Shown here: piece after piece, positions 1-9,164 of the stretch
How the letters are laid out: each line of letters begins with the position of its first letter
Position numbering within the stretch: position 1 is the first letter of the stretch
DNA from: Thioclava electrotropha
Lineage (GTDB): Bacteria > Pseudomonadota > Alphaproteobacteria > Rhodobacterales > Rhodobacteraceae
DNA: 64,000 nucleotides
Direction: 5' to 3'
Assembly: GCF_002085925.2 (NCBI RefSeq)
Contig: NZ_CP053562.1
Location: 1,406,001 to 1,470,000 of the forward strand
Position numbers and translations under genes: made by a program
Notes under the pieces: model-generated
The model's database searches: none
Told to the model about the DNA's origin: nothing
Seen by the model: the letters and a program-made list of their open reading frames with translations, nothing else

Positions 1-53
1 TCGCCCGCGCGCCCGCCACGCTCACCGAGCGGCCCCGCGCCGCCGCCGAGTGA
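1..53 (+). CDS. C-terminal end of an upstream gene, probably ExbB/TolQ-like
   Basis: Only the last 16 codons and a TGA stop are inside the window, so the protein cannot be recognised from its own residues. The reading frame is open from position 3 and the stop lies 10 bases before the first ExbD-like gene. In TonB-energising operons the order exbB-exbD-tonB is common, so an ExbB/TolQ proton-channel subunit is the natural inference. This is context only. Confidence 0.35.
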   Translation, partial: ARAPATLTERPRAAAE

Positions 54-63
54 GGCGCGCGCG

Positions 64-447
64 ATGTTCGCCTTCGGTCAACCGCGCCCCCGCCGTCGCC
101 CGGCGCTGACGCCGATGATCGACGTGGTTTTCCTGCTTCTGGTGTTCTTCATGCTCGCCTCGCGCTTCGGGGTGGAGCGCACGCTCGACCTGACTTTGGG
201 CGGCGGCACGTCTGGCGCGGAATGGTCCGGGCCGCCGCGTCTGGTCGATGTGGGCGAAGGCGGTACGGTCAGCCTGAACGGGCAGTCGGTCGCGCTCTCT
301 GATCTGGCAGGCGCGCTGCAGCCGCTGATGGATCAACCCTCCGATCCGGTCGTGCTGCGTCCGAAAGAGGGCGATCTGAGCGCGTTGACCCAAGTGATCG
401 AGGCGTTGCGGGGCGCGGGGTTGAGCAATCTGGTGCTGGTGCCATGA
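64..447 (+). CDS. ExbD/TolR family biopolymer transport protein (first copy)
   Basis: 127 aa, the usual size for ExbD/TolR. A short basic N-terminus (RPRRRPALTPMIDVVFLLL) leads into one membrane helix at about residues 18-33, with the conserved Asp of the LTPMIDVVF motif that carries the proton path; the rest is a small periplasmic domain. ExbD works with ExbB to pass proton motive force to TonB in the inner membrane. The stop overlaps the start of the next ExbD-like gene by four bases (ATGA), so the two are translationally coupled. The paired ExbD genes and the following TonB gene make an outer-membrane energising operon very likely. The imported substrate cannot be told from this window. 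Confidence 0.9.
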   Translation: MFAFGQPRPRRRPALTPMIDVVFLLLVFFMLASRFGVERTLDLTLGGGTSGAEWSGPPRLVDVGEGGTVSLNGQSVALSDLAGALQPLMDQPSDPVVLRPKEGDLSALTQVIEALRGAGLSNLVLVP

Positions 448-857
448 GGCTCTTCACCGATCCGCCGCGGCGCAGTCTTCCCGAGCCGCTTTTGCCGATG
501 ATCAACGTTGTCTTCCTGCTGCTGATCTTCTTCCTGCTGGCTGCGACGCTGGCCCAGCCGACACCCTTCGAAGTCACGCCACCCGAGGCTTCGGGTGAGG
601 GCAAGGCCGATCCCGGCGCGCTGGTCCTGTTTGCGAATTCCGAAGGCGAGATCGCCTATGGAGAGGCGCGCGGCGATGTGGCGATTGCGGCGCTGGGGGC
701 GGCTGCGCAGGATGCGCGCGCGGACTGCGGCGATTGCGCCGACAGCCTGACGCTGCGCGCGGACGGGCAGCTTCCCGGCGACGCGCTGGCGAAGCTGATG
801 CCGCAGCTGGCGGGTCTCGGTTTCACCGATCTCAAACTCGTGGTGCGGGGCAAATGA
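444..857 (+). CDS. ExbD/TolR family biopolymer transport protein (second copy)
   Basis: 137 aa. It has the same plan as the preceding gene: a short cytoplasmic N-terminus, a PLLPMINVVFLLLIFFLLA helix at about residues 15-35, then a periplasmic domain. In this copy the usual membrane Asp of the LTPMIDVVF motif is replaced by Asn (LPMINVVF), so it may be a structural rather than a proton-conducting subunit. It starts inside the stop of the first copy and ends with an ATGA overlap with the TonB gene, so the three genes form one tightly packed operon. ExbD forms dimers inside the ExbB pore, so two divergent copies could form a heterodimer; that is inference. Confidence 0.88.
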   Translation: MRLFTDPPRRSLPEPLLPMINVVFLLLIFFLLAATLAQPTPFEVTPPEASGEGKADPGALVLFANSEGEIAYGEARGDVAIAALGAAAQDARADCGDCADSLTLRADGQLPGDALAKLMPQLAGLGFTDLKLVVRGK

Positions 858-1696
858 CGCTGCGCGGGTTGGCCTTCGCGGGCGCGCTCGGCGCGGCGTT
901 GGCGGTCCATGCGGGCGTGCTGATGGTCTGGGAGCCTGCGCCTGCGGGCGGGGCGCAATCGGCAGGCGACGGGGGCGACGCGCTCGTCTCGCTTGCGCCG
1001 TCTTCGCCGTCCATGGCCGCGCGCGTGGCGGAGTGGGAGCGCCCGCCCGAGGTCGAGACGGAGGTCGCGGCGACACAGCCTGAGGCTCCAACCGCGCCCG
1101 AAGCGCCTCAACCCCCGACCGAGCCAACCGACCCCGCGCCGCGAACCGCGAATGCCCCCACGCTGACCGCGCCACCTGCGCCCGATGCGGCGCTGCCCGA
1201 ACAGGCCGAGCCCGCACCACCCGACATGCCGCGACCCGAAGCCAAGCCCACGCCGCCGGTACCGAAACCAGCGAAGCCGAAACCCAAAGCACCCGCGAAG
1301 AAACAGGCCTCGCAGCCCGCCCCGGCCCGGCCGAAGCAGAAGGCGAAGGGGCAGGGCGACACAGGGGCGGCGGGCGACCGGCGCGCGGCCCCGGCGGCGA
1401 CGCTCTCGGCGGGACAGATCCGGTCCCTGATGGGATCGTGGGGCGGAGAAATCCGCGCCCGGATCGAACGCGCCAAGCAAACGCCCTCCGGGGCAGGCGC
1501 GGGCCGCGTGGTGGTGGCGCTGAATATCGCGCGCGACGGGCGGCTCCTCGGCGCGTCGGTTGCACAAAGCTCGGGCGATGCGGCGCTCGACCGGGCGGCG
1601 CTCGACGCCGTGCGCCGGGCAGGCCGTTTCCCCGCAGCGCCGCAAGGCTTGGGCAAACCCAGCTACAGCTTCTCCTTGCCGATGGCCTTCCGCTGA
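854..1696 (+). CDS. tonB: TonB family energy-transducing protein
   Basis: 280 aa. The start at 854 overlaps the previous stop (ATGA). An N-terminal hydrophobic anchor (about residues 5-24) is followed by a long proline/alanine/lysine-rich linker (about 60-180) with repeated KPxPxPKPAKPKPK-type stretches that spans the periplasm, and a C-terminal domain (about 190-280) with the TonB-family VVVALNIARDGRLLGASV and ALDRAALDAVRRAGRFP strands and helix. It takes energy from the ExbB-ExbD complex encoded just upstream and passes it to outer-membrane TonB-dependent receptors. No receptor gene lies in the window. Confidence 0.88.
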   Translation: MTLRGLAFAGALGAALAVHAGVLMVWEPAPAGGAQSAGDGGDALVSLAPSSPSMAARVAEWERPPEVETEVAATQPEAPTAPEAPQPPTEPTDPAPRTANAPTLTAPPAPDAALPEQAEPAPPDMPRPEAKPTPPVPKPAKPKPKAPAKKQASQPAPARPKQKAKGQGDTGAAGDRRAAPAATLSAGQIRSLMGSWGGEIRARIERAKQTPSGAGAGRVVVALNIARDGRLLGASVAQSSGDAALDRAALDAVRRAGRFPAAPQGLGKPSYSFSLPMAFR

Positions 1697-1753
1697 GCGC
1701 GGCTTGCACCCGCCGGCAAGGCGAGGCAGGGTGCGCGCAACCAAGGAGCGAGC

Positions 1754-2926
1754 ATGCCGATCAAGAACCGTTTTGCCGAAATGCACGCGGAAGCCACCGC
1801 ATGGCGGCACGATTTTCACCGCAATCCCGAACTGCTCTACGATCTGCCGCGGACCTCCGCGCGCGTGGCCGAGCTGCTGCGCGAATTCGGCTGCGATGAG
1901 GTGGTCGAGGGGATCGGGCGCACGGGCGTCGTCGGCGTGATCGAGGGGCAGGGCTCGCGCCAGGGTGGGCTGCGCTGTGTCGGGCTGCGCGCGGATATGG
2001 ATGCGCTGCCGATCCGCGAGAAAACCGGCGCTGAACATGCCTCCGAGGTCGAGGGCAAGATGCATGCCTGCGGCCATGACGGGCACACGTCGACCCTGCT
2101 CGCAGCGGCGAAATACCTCTGCGAGACGCGCGCTTTCGCGGGCCGTGCCGTGGTGATCTTCCAGCCCGCCGAAGAGGGCGGGGCCGGGGCCAAGGCGATG
2201 ATCGAGGACGGTCTGATGGAGCGCTTCGGCATCGAGGAGGTCTACGCGCTGCACAACATGCCGGGGATGGAACCGGGCAGCTTCGGCATCCGGCCTGACG
2301 CGATGATGGCGGCGGCGGATTTCTTCGACATTGTGGTGACCGGCAAGGGCGGCCATGCCGCGAAACCTCAGGAAGTGATCGACCCGGTGCCGATCTCCGC
2401 CCACCTGATCCTCGCGCTACAAAGCATCGTGTCCCGCGCGACCGATCCGCTGGAGGAGATCGTGCTGTCGGTCACGACGCTGGAGACCGACTCGAAAGCG
2501 CTCAACGTGATTGGCAATTCGGTGAGCCTTGGTGGGACGGTGCGCACGATGAGCGCCGCGACCCGCGATTTGGCCGAGCGCCGACTGCGCGAGATTGCGC
2601 AGGGCGTGGCTGCGACCCATGAGGCGACGGCAGAGGTCGACTACCGGCGCGGCTATCCCGTCACCCGCAACGATGCGGCGGCGGCCGAGGTCGCAGCGCA
2701 GGTGGCCGAGGCCGTGGCAGGCACTTGCGATCGCAACGTCGATCCGATGATGGGGGCGGAGGATTTCGCCTATATGTTGGAGGTGCGCCCCGGGGCCTAT
2801 GGCTTCATCGGCAACGGCCCCAGCGCGCCGCTCCATCACGCGGAATACGATTTCAACGACGCGATCCTGCCTGCGGGTGCAAGCTGGTTCGTCGGCATGA
2901 TCGAGGCGCGTCTGCCTGCCGAGTGA
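1754..2926 (+). CDS. M20 family amidohydrolase (hippurate hydrolase-like)
   Basis: 390 aa, the usual length for the M20D amidohydrolase/aminoacylase family. Metal-binding motifs are visible: MHACGHDGHTSTLL (Cys/His ligands, about residues 99-112), PAEEGGAGAKAMI with the catalytic Glu pair, LHNMPG, and a C-terminal MMGAEDFAYML. A dimerisation insert starts at about residue 185 (FDIVVTGKGGHAAKPQ). The family hydrolyses N-acyl amino acids or related amides in the cytoplasm. A GGAGC ribosome site lies about 7 bases before the ATG. It follows TonB by 57 bases on the same strand. Substrate cannot be assigned from the sequence. Confidence 0.93.
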   Translation: MPIKNRFAEMHAEATAWRHDFHRNPELLYDLPRTSARVAELLREFGCDEVVEGIGRTGVVGVIEGQGSRQGGLRCVGLRADMDALPIREKTGAEHASEVEGKMHACGHDGHTSTLLAAAKYLCETRAFAGRAVVIFQPAEEGGAGAKAMIEDGLMERFGIEEVYALHNMPGMEPGSFGIRPDAMMAAADFFDIVVTGKGGHAAKPQEVIDPVPISAHLILALQSIVSRATDPLEEIVLSVTTLETDSKALNVIGNSVSLGGTVRTMSAATRDLAERRLREIAQGVAATHEATAEVDYRRGYPVTRNDAAAAEVAAQVAEAVAGTCDRNVDPMMGAEDFAYMLEVRPGAYGFIGNGPSAPLHHAEYDFNDAILPAGASWFVGMIEARLPAE

Positions 2927-2958
2927 GCCTCAGCGCATCACCATAGCCCGCGCTGGTC

Positions 2959-3366
2959 TCAGCGCATGACCATGACCGCGCATTTCGCATGGCGCACGAC
3001 GCGCGAGGCGGTCGAGCCGATCAGGTAATCGCCAAATCCCGGACGGTGCGACGCGATCACGATGCAATCGGCCCCGATATTTTCCGCGTAGTCGAGAATT
3101 TCATGGCCGGGCTGACCTTCGACGATCGCCCAGGCGCCCGCGTCGAACTCCGCCGCGCGCGTGGCGAGGTCATGCTCCAGCGTCTCGCGCAATTCCTCCG
3201 CATAGCCCTCGGGCATGTAGTTGATCGCATAGGCGGGGACGTCTTCCATCACATGCAGCAAGGTGATGCGCGCCCCGTCGCCTGCCAGCGCCCGCGCGAC
3301 ATTGAGCGCGGCATCGGGGTTGTGATCTTCGTCGAAGGCGACGGGCACGAGAATGTTGGAATACAT
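2959..3366 (-). CDS. Universal stress protein (UspA family)
   Basis: 135 aa, single UspA domain. It opens with MYSNILVPVAFDEDH, with the nucleotide-binding Asp, and ends with the ATP-binding signature GADCIVIASHRPGFGDYLIGSTASRVVRHAKCAVMVMR, shown here in part: the G-2x-G-9x-G(S/T) spacing is present as GFGDYLIGSTASRVV. The ATG at 3366 is chosen because a good AAGGGAG ribosome site sits about 7 bases upstream; a longer reading frame further upstream lacks family similarity. Usp proteins help survival under starvation or oxidative stress. The gene stands alone between the amidohydrolase (convergent) and moaA. Confidence 0.93.
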   Translation of the reverse strand: MYSNILVPVAFDEDHNPDAALNVARALAGDGARITLLHVMEDVPAYAINYMPEGYAEELRETLEHDLATRAAEFDAGAWAIVEGQPGHEILDYAENIGADCIVIASHRPGFGDYLIGSTASRVVRHAKCAVMVMR

Positions 3367-3518
3367 TGGTTTGGCTCCCTTTCTTTGTCGGGAGCCTGCC
3401 AGACGGTCTGGCCCTGCGCATTGATTTGAGTCACCCCGGAGGTGGGCAGCGCCACCAAATTCCCGTGAGTTGCCCGAGACCTGCGCCACGCGCGTAGCCG
3501 ACGCAGGTTTGGTGAGGC

Positions 3519-4527
3519 TCAGCCGCCGGTATGGCTCATGTGGCGCGACATCTGGCCCGAGACGGTCTGGCGCGAATAGTCGAAATCATGGCCTTTAGGC
3601 TTGCGCGAGATCGCCTCGCGGATCGCGGCTTCCAGGGCTGCATCGTCCTCGCTGGCCCGCAGGGGCGCGCGCAGATCGGCGTTGTCCTCCTGGCCGAGGC
3701 ACATGAACAGCTCGCCCGTGCAGGTCACCCGCACACGGTTGCAGTTCTCGCAGAAATTATGCGTGAGCGGCGTGATGAAGCCGACCTTCTGACCGCTTTC
3801 CTCAAGGCGCACGTAGCGCGCCGGGCCCCCGGTCGATTCCGCCAGATCGGTCAGGGTAAACCGCTCGGCCATTGCCTTGCGCACATCCGAGAGCGGCCAG
3901 TATTGATCGAGCCGCAGATCGTCGCCCATCTCGCCCATCGGCATCACTTCGATGAAGGTCAGGTCGAAGCCTTCCGCCGCGCACCAGTCGATGAGGGTGA
4001 ACAGCTCGTCTTCGTTGAAGCCCTTCAGCGCGACGGTGTTGATCTTGACCTTGAGGCCCGCGCGTTTCGCGGCCTCGAGACCTTTGAGCACCTGTTCGAG
4101 CCGCCCCCAGCGCGTGATCTTCGCGAATTTGTCGGCATCGAGCGTGTCGAGCGAGACGTTGATCCGCTTCATGCCCAGTGCCGCGAGATCATCGGCGAAT
4201 TTCGCAAGCTGCGAGCCATTGGTGGTCAGCGTCAACTCGCGCAGATCGCCGGTCTCCAGATGCCGCGAGATCGAGCGGAAGAAGGTCATGATATCGCGCC
4301 GCACCAGCGGCTCGCCCCCGGTGATCCGCAGCTTCTTCACGCCAAGGCGGGATGAAGGTCGAGCAGAGCCGGTCCAATTCTTCGAGCGTCAGCAGTTCCT
4401 TTTTCGGCAGGAACTGCATGTGCTCGGCCATGCAATAGGTGCAGCGAAAATCGCAGCGATCGGTGACCGACACCCGCAAGTAGTCGATAGGGCGGGCGAA
4501 GGGGTCGATGAGGGGCGTGTTATCCAT
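3519..4527 (-). pseudogene. moaA: GTP 3',8-cyclase MoaA, broken by a one-base insertion
   Basis: Conceptually 335 aa once one base is removed. MoaA is the radical SAM enzyme that starts molybdenum cofactor synthesis from GTP. The N-terminal part has the radical SAM cysteines ([13 protein letters not shown]), and the C-terminal part has the second Fe-S cluster cysteines ([20 protein letters not shown]) and the family's terminal Gly-Gly. The two parts lie in different frames. They join if one G of the GGG at 4349-4351 is removed, which restores the conserved [20 protein letters not shown] region. Start at 4527 ([20 protein letters not shown]). The rest is undamaged, so this looks like a recent mutation or a sequencing error rather than an old pseudogene. 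Confidence 0.92.
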
Positions 4528-4662
4528 GGTTCGGAAAGTAAGGCGCGGCGGGCGGGGCGGCAAGGGTCGTCGCGTGGATCACGTGCGGGCAGGGCGCAGA
4601 GCGGGGGGTGGCAGTCGCCTCGGACTGCGCATAGGCTCGACGAAATTTTAAGGAGATTTCGA

Positions 4663-5151
4663 ATGCGCAAACCCCTCTCCCGCCCGATCTTGGCGCTCAC
4701 GCTGATGATGCCGATGGCGGGCTGCGCCACGCTGGGACTCAACGGCCCAAACGCCGCGGGCCCGGCGACCACGGCAGCCCCCGACGCCGCCGCTCCGGTC
4801 GCAGCGCCGATCCCGAAGCCGAGTGCGAAAACCGCCGATTCCCTTGATACCACCACCGCGGAGCAGCGCGCGGAGGCGGCGAAGAAACCCGTGGGCGGCG
4901 AGACCAAGCTTGGCACCACCATCGCGAGCCTTGGCGATCCGGCCGATCCGGGCTTCTGGGTAAAGACCGGGCTGGTCAAAAGCGAAGCCCCCGGTCGGAT
5001 CGAAGACCCGAAAACCGGCAAATCCGCGAAGGTCACGCTGATCCCGTCGGGCAAGGCGGCTGGCTCGGGCTCGGAAGTGTCGCTGCCGGCGCTGCGCCTG
5101 CTCGAGGTGCCGCTGACCGATCTGCCTGAACTCACCGTCTACAAACTGTAA
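4663..5151 (+). CDS. Conserved lipoprotein of Rhodobacteraceae
   Basis: 162 aa. The ATG at 4663 has a strong AAGGAG site 8 bases upstream. A lipoprotein signal is clear: basic start (MRKPLSRP), hydrophobic stretch (ILALTLMMP) and lipobox MAGC with Cys at residue 22. After an Ala/Pro-rich linker comes a small domain with GTTIASLGDPADPGFWVKTG and a C-terminal LRLLEVPLTDLPELTVYKL. Rhodobacteraceae carry similar small proteins that databases sometimes label D-galactarate dehydratase; nothing here resembles that enzyme, so I do not use the name. It is followed after 8 bases by the methyltransferase gene, probably one transcript. Confidence 0.8.
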   Translation: MRKPLSRPILALTLMMPMAGCATLGLNGPNAAGPATTAAPDAAAPVAAPIPKPSAKTADSLDTTTAEQRAEAAKKPVGGETKLGTTIASLGDPADPGFWVKTGLVKSEAPGRIEDPKTGKSAKVTLIPSGKAAGSGSEVSLPALRLLEVPLTDLPELTVYKL

Positions 5152-5159
5152 GCAGCGCG

Positions 5160-5606
5160 ATGAACCCTCTGCGCGAGATCGACATTCCGCCGCTCTGGCT
5201 GGTGCTCTTCGCGGCGCTGGTCTGGGCGCTGGGGCAGATCGTGCCGATGCCGTTTCGCTATGATCGCGCGCTCGGGATGATCGCGATCGCGCTTGGGCTC
5301 GCACTCATGCTGGCCGCGGTGTGGCAGATGCTGCTTCACCGCACCACCTTCATCCCGCGCCGTGACCCGTCGGACCTCGTGACCTCCGGCGTCTTCGCGC
5401 TGTCGCGCAACCCGATCTATCTCGGCGATGCGCTGGTGCTGGCGGGGCTGGCGCTGATCTGGCACGCGCCTTTGGGGCTGCTGCTGGTGCCGGTCTTTAT
5501 GTGGTTCATCACGCGGCGCTACATTCTCGGCGAGGAAGCTAGGATCGCCGCGCATTTCGGCGAGGCTTTCGCCGCCTACCGCGCCCGGACCCGCCGCTGG
5601 CTCTGA
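5160..5606 (+). CDS. Isoprenylcysteine carboxyl methyltransferase (ICMT)-family membrane protein
   Basis: 148 aa with four predicted membrane stretches (about residues 10-28, 38-55, 90-105 and 108-120). The C-terminal family signature is clear: VTSGVFALSRNPIYLGD (Asn-Pro of the SAM-binding region), followed by EEARIAAHFGEAFAAYRARTRRWL. The family methylates small molecules, lipids or prenylated cysteines in the membrane; bacterial members are mostly of unknown substrate. It starts 8 bases after the lipoprotein stop, so the two are likely co-transcribed. Related proteins are often called methyltransferase family protein or PEMT/NnrU-like. Confidence 0.87.
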   Translation: MNPLREIDIPPLWLVLFAALVWALGQIVPMPFRYDRALGMIAIALGLALMLAAVWQMLLHRTTFIPRRDPSDLVTSGVFALSRNPIYLGDALVLAGLALIWHAPLGLLLVPVFMWFITRRYILGEEARIAAHFGEAFAAYRARTRRWL

Positions 5607-5893
5607 TCGAGCCGCGGCAAAGTGCTGCGCCCGTCAAAAAAGCTGATGACGGTGCAATCGGGTCGCAGCGTAAGAAAGTGCCGGTAAGGCTCGGATATAA
5701 AAAGAAAAAAAGCCCCAAAGTTCGGTATTCAATGGTATACACGAACCGGTGAGGCGCGCCGTGACCGATTAACAAGGTTTTACGGCCCATCGGTGCTTGT
5801 GAAACATTATTGCGCGATGCTAAGGAGTACGACGCAAGATTCCGGGTGCGCAGGCCATCGGCTAAACGCACCGCTATCCAAGGGGGAGTTAGA

Positions 5894-7468
5894 GTGAAAA
5901 TCGGAGCTCCAAAGGAGATTTTCGAGGGCGAGGCGCGGGTCGCCATGACGCCCGACTCGGCTTTGCAGCTGCAAAAGCTGGGCCATGAGTGCTTCATCGA
6001 GACCGGAGCAGGCGTCCGGGCCGGCTTCACAGACGAGGCCTATGAGGCCGCGAACGTGACCGTCATCAAGACCGCCGCCGCGCTGTTCAAAGAGGTGGAT
6101 TTCGTCATCAAGGTTCGGCCGCCGAACGATACAGAGGTCAAGCGCCTCAAGCCCGGCCAGACCCTGATCTCGTTCTTCTACCCGGCCCAGAACGAAGAGC
6201 TTCTGAAAGCCGCGGAGAAGACCGGTGCGAACGTGATCGCGATGGACATGGTCCCGCGGATTTCGCGCGCGCAGAAGATGGATGCGCTGTCGTCCATGGC
6301 CAATATCGCGGGCTACCGTGCGGTGCTCGAGGCAGGCAACAACTTTGGCCGTTTCTTCACCGGTCAGGTGACGGCGGCAGGTAAGGTTCCGCCGGCGAAA
6401 GTGCTCGTGGTGGGCGCAGGCGTCGCGGGTCTCGCCGCGATCGGCGCCTCGACCTCGCTGGGTGCGATCACCTACGCGTTCGACGTGCGTCCCGAAGTGG
6501 CCGAACAGATCGAGTCGATGGGCGCCGAGTTCGTCTATCTCGACTTTGAGGAGGCCGCGAAAGACGGCGCGGAGACGGGTGGCTATGCTGCGCCGTCCTC
6601 GCCGGAGTTCCGTGAAGCCCAGCTTGCCAAATTCCGCGAACTGGCGCCCGATATCGACATCGTCATCACCACCGCTCTGATCCCGGGCCGTGACGCCCCG
6701 GTGCTGTGGACCAAGGACATGGTCGAGGCAATGAAGCCGGGCTCCGTGATCGTGGACCTCGCCGCCGAGCGCGGCGGCAACTGCGAACTGACCGTGCCGG
6801 ACCAGAAGATCGTGAGCGACAATGGCGTGACCATCGTCGGCTACACCGATTTCCCGAGCCGCATGGCGACGCAGAGCTCCGCGCTCTACTCGACCAACAT
6901 CCGTCACATGATGACGGACCTGACGCCCGAGAAGGACGGTGTCGTCGTCCATGACATGGAAGACGACGTGATCCGCGGCGCGACCGTGGCCTATCAGGGC
7001 GAGATCACCTTCCCGCCGCCGAAACCCAAGGTGGCCGCGATCGCGGCGCAGAAGCCGAAGGAAAAGGCCAAGGAGCTGACGCCGGAAGAGAAGCGCGCCG
7101 CCGAGGTGGCCGAGTTCAAGAAGCAGACCCGCAATCAGGTGACGCTGCTCGCCGTGGGCGCGATCGTGCTTCTGGGCGTGGGCCTCGTCGCACCGGCCAG
7201 CTTCATGCAGCACTTCATCGTCTTCGTGCTCAGCTGTTTCGTGGGCTTCCAGGTGATCTGGAACGTTTCGCACTCGCTGCACACGCCGCTGATGGCTGTG
7301 ACCAACGCGATCTCGTCGATCATCATCCTCGGCGCGCTGTTGCAGATCGGATCGGGCTCGTGGCTCGTGATCCTGCTCGCTGCGATGTCGGTGTTCATGG
7401 CCGGGATCAACATCTTCGGTGGCTTCATGGTCACCCGGCGCATGCTCGCCATGTTCCAGAAGTCGTAA
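5894..7468 (+). CDS. pntA: Proton-translocating NAD(P) transhydrogenase, alpha subunit
   Basis: 524 aa, typical of the fused E. coli-type PntA. A GTG start at 5894 is chosen because the conserved N-terminus [20 protein letters not shown] begins there and AGGGGGAG lies just upstream; the frame stays open further up without similarity. The NAD(H)-binding domain has [16 protein letters not shown]. After a Lys/Glu-rich linker (about 375-410) come four membrane helices at the C-terminus. With PntB it couples proton entry to hydride transfer from NADH to NADP+, supplying NADPH. pntB follows after 15 bases in the same operon. Confidence 0.96.
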   Translation: MKIGAPKEIFEGEARVAMTPDSALQLQKLGHECFIETGAGVRAGFTDEAYEAANVTVIKTAAALFKEVDFVIKVRPPNDTEVKRLKPGQTLISFFYPAQNEELLKAAEKTGANVIAMDMVPRISRAQKMDALSSMANIAGYRAVLEAGNNFGRFFTGQVTAAGKVPPAKVLVVGAGVAGLAAIGASTSLGAITYAFDVRPEVAEQIESMGAEFVYLDFEEAAKDGAETGGYAAPSSPEFREAQLAKFRELAPDIDIVITTALIPGRDAPVLWTKDMVEAMKPGSVIVDLAAERGGNCELTVPDQKIVSDNGVTIVGYTDFPSRMATQSSALYSTNIRHMMTDLTPEKDGVVVHDMEDDVIRGATVAYQGEITFPPPKPKVAAIAAQKPKEKAKELTPEEKRAAEVAEFKKQTRNQVTLLAVGAIVLLGVGLVAPASFMQHFIVFVLSCFVGFQVIWNVSHSLHTPLMAVTNAISSIIILGALLQIGSGSWLVILLAAMSVFMAGINIFGGFMVTRRMLAMFQKS

Positions 7469-7483
7469 GAGGGGGAGAGCGTA

Positions 7484-8917
7484 ATGGAAAACGGATTCTC
7501 GACCGCCGCCTATGTCGTCGCGGCAGTTCTCTTCATCCTCTCGCTGGGCGGCCTTTCGGGGCAGGAAAGCGCGAAACGGGCCGTGTGGTATGGCATCGTC
7601 GGCATGGGCCTCGCGGTTCTGGCGACGCTGATCGGCCCCGGTTCGGGCCTCTGGCTTCTCTCGGTCATCCTGATCGCGGCCGGTGGCATCATCGGCTGGT
7701 TCGTCGCGAACCGGGTGCAGATGACGGAAATGCCGCAGCTTGTGGCGGCGATGCACTCGCTGGTCGGTCTCGCCGCCGTCTTCGTGGGCTACAACGCCTA
7801 TATCGAGATGGCGCGCGTCGGCGCGATGGGCATGGAAGAACAGCACGCGCTGAAGGGCTTTGCCGCTCTGATCGCGCATAAGACGCCGGTCGAGCTGTCG
7901 ATCCTGCGCGTCGAGCTGTTCCTTGGCGTCTTCATCGGGGCCGTGACCTTCACCGGCTCGGTCGTGGCCTTCGGCAAGCTCGCCGGCAAGGTGACCTCGA
8001 AGGCGACCAAGCTGCCGGGCGGGCACATCCTCAACGCAACAGCCGCGATCCTCTCGGTGATCCTGCTGATCGCCTTCCTGAACGGGGCAGGCGCTTGGGC
8101 GCTGATCGCGATGACGCTTCTGGCCTTCTTCATCGGTTACCACCTGATCATGGGTATCGGCGGCGCCGATATGCCGGTCGTGGTGTCGATGCTGAACTCC
8201 TATTCGGGCTGGGCCGCGGCGGCGATCGGCTTCTCGCTGGGCAACGATCTTCTGATCGTCGTCGGCGCGCTGGTCGGCTCCTCGGGTGCGATCCTGTCCT
8301 ACATCATGTGTAAGGCGATGAACCGCTCGTTCATCAGCGTCATCCTCGGCGGCTTCGGCGGCACCTCCGGTCCCGCGATGGAAGTCGAGGGCGAGCAGAT
8401 CGCGATCGACGCCGACGGCGTGGCCTCCGCGCTGCGCGACGCCGATAGCGTGATCATCGTGCCGGGCTACGGCATGGCGGTGGCGCAGGCTCAGCAAGCG
8501 GTGTCGGAACTGACCCGCAAGCTGCGCAGCCAAGGCAAGGAAGTCCGTTTCGCGATCCACCCGGTCGCGGGCCGTCTGCCGGGCCACATGAACGTGCTGC
8601 TGGCCGAGGCGAAAGTGCCTTACGATATCGTTCTGGAAATGGACGAGATCAACGAGGACTTCCCCGATACCGACGTGGTGATCGTCATCGGCTCGAACGA
8701 CATCGTGAACCCCGCCGCACAGGAAGATCCGAACTCGCCGATCGCTGGCATGCCGGTTCTGGAAGTGTGGAGGGCCAAGCAGGTCTTCGTCTCGAAGCGC
8801 GGTCAGGGCACCGGTTATTCGGGCATCGAGAACCCGCTCTTCTACAAAGAGAACACCCGGATGTTCTATGGCGACGCCAAGGACTCGGTGAACCAGCTGC
8901 TGCCGCTGATCGACTGA
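7484..8917 (+). CDS. pntB: Proton-translocating NAD(P) transhydrogenase, beta subunit
   Basis: 477 aa, the normal PntB length. The first roughly 270 residues hold about nine membrane helices forming the proton channel; the C-terminal domain binds NADP(H), with [16 protein letters not shown], the [22 protein letters not shown] region and [14 protein letters not shown]. The start follows a GGGGGAG ribosome site. It closes the pntAB operon and is followed by a strong intrinsic terminator. Partner: PntA, encoded immediately upstream. Confidence 0.96.
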   Translation: MENGFSTAAYVVAAVLFILSLGGLSGQESAKRAVWYGIVGMGLAVLATLIGPGSGLWLLSVILIAAGGIIGWFVANRVQMTEMPQLVAAMHSLVGLAAVFVGYNAYIEMARVGAMGMEEQHALKGFAALIAHKTPVELSILRVELFLGVFIGAVTFTGSVVAFGKLAGKVTSKATKLPGGHILNATAAILSVILLIAFLNGAGAWALIAMTLLAFFIGYHLIMGIGGADMPVVVSMLNSYSGWAAAAIGFSLGNDLLIVVGALVGSSGAILSYIMCKAMNRSFISVILGGFGGTSGPAMEVEGEQIAIDADGVASALRDADSVIIVPGYGMAVAQAQQAVSELTRKLRSQGKEVRFAIHPVAGRLPGHMNVLLAEAKVPYDIVLEMDEINEDFPDTDVVIVIGSNDIVNPAAQEDPNSPIAGMPVLEVWRAKQVFVSKRGQGTGYSGIENPLFYKENTRMFYGDAKDSVNQLLPLID

Positions 8918-8938
8918 TCGGCAGGGCGAGGAAATTGG

Positions 8939-8968
8939 AAACGGCCGGTCGATGGACCGGCCGTTTTC
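8939..8968 (+). terminator. Intrinsic terminator of pntAB
   Basis: A perfect 12-bp stem, AAACGGCCGGTC (8939-8950) and GACCGGCCGTTT (8955-8966), with a 4-base GATG loop, followed by T residues, 21 bases after the pntB stop. Confidence 0.85.
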
Positions 8969-8998
8969 GTTTGGGATGACTGGCTCGGGGCGACCAGC

Positions 8999-9035
8999 CC
9001 CGGGCCGCGCCCGACCCTCCCCCCGGGAGGGCGCA
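8999..9035. repeat. GC-rich dispersed intergenic repeat, copy 1
   Basis: A 37-bp palindrome-rich stretch (CCCGGGCCGCGCCCGACC...) that matches 10313-10349 at about four of five positions. Both copies lie between a gene end and a gene in the opposite direction, as REP-type elements do. Confidence 0.5.
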
Positions 9036-9164
9036 TTGGCGATGTCGGCGCGGGTATGGAGGTAGTGCGGGCTTACGAGATAAACTGCCCAGCCACATTC
9101 GTTGCAACGCGCCCACCCGAGGCTCGGGCGCGTCCCTCTGTCGCTAGGTGGAAAATCTAGGGCC

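Noticed and set aside
656..2404. A long minus-strand frame opposite the TonB and amidohydrolase genes
   Set aside because: Antisense to real genes and of compositional GC-artefact type (Arg/Gly/His-rich).
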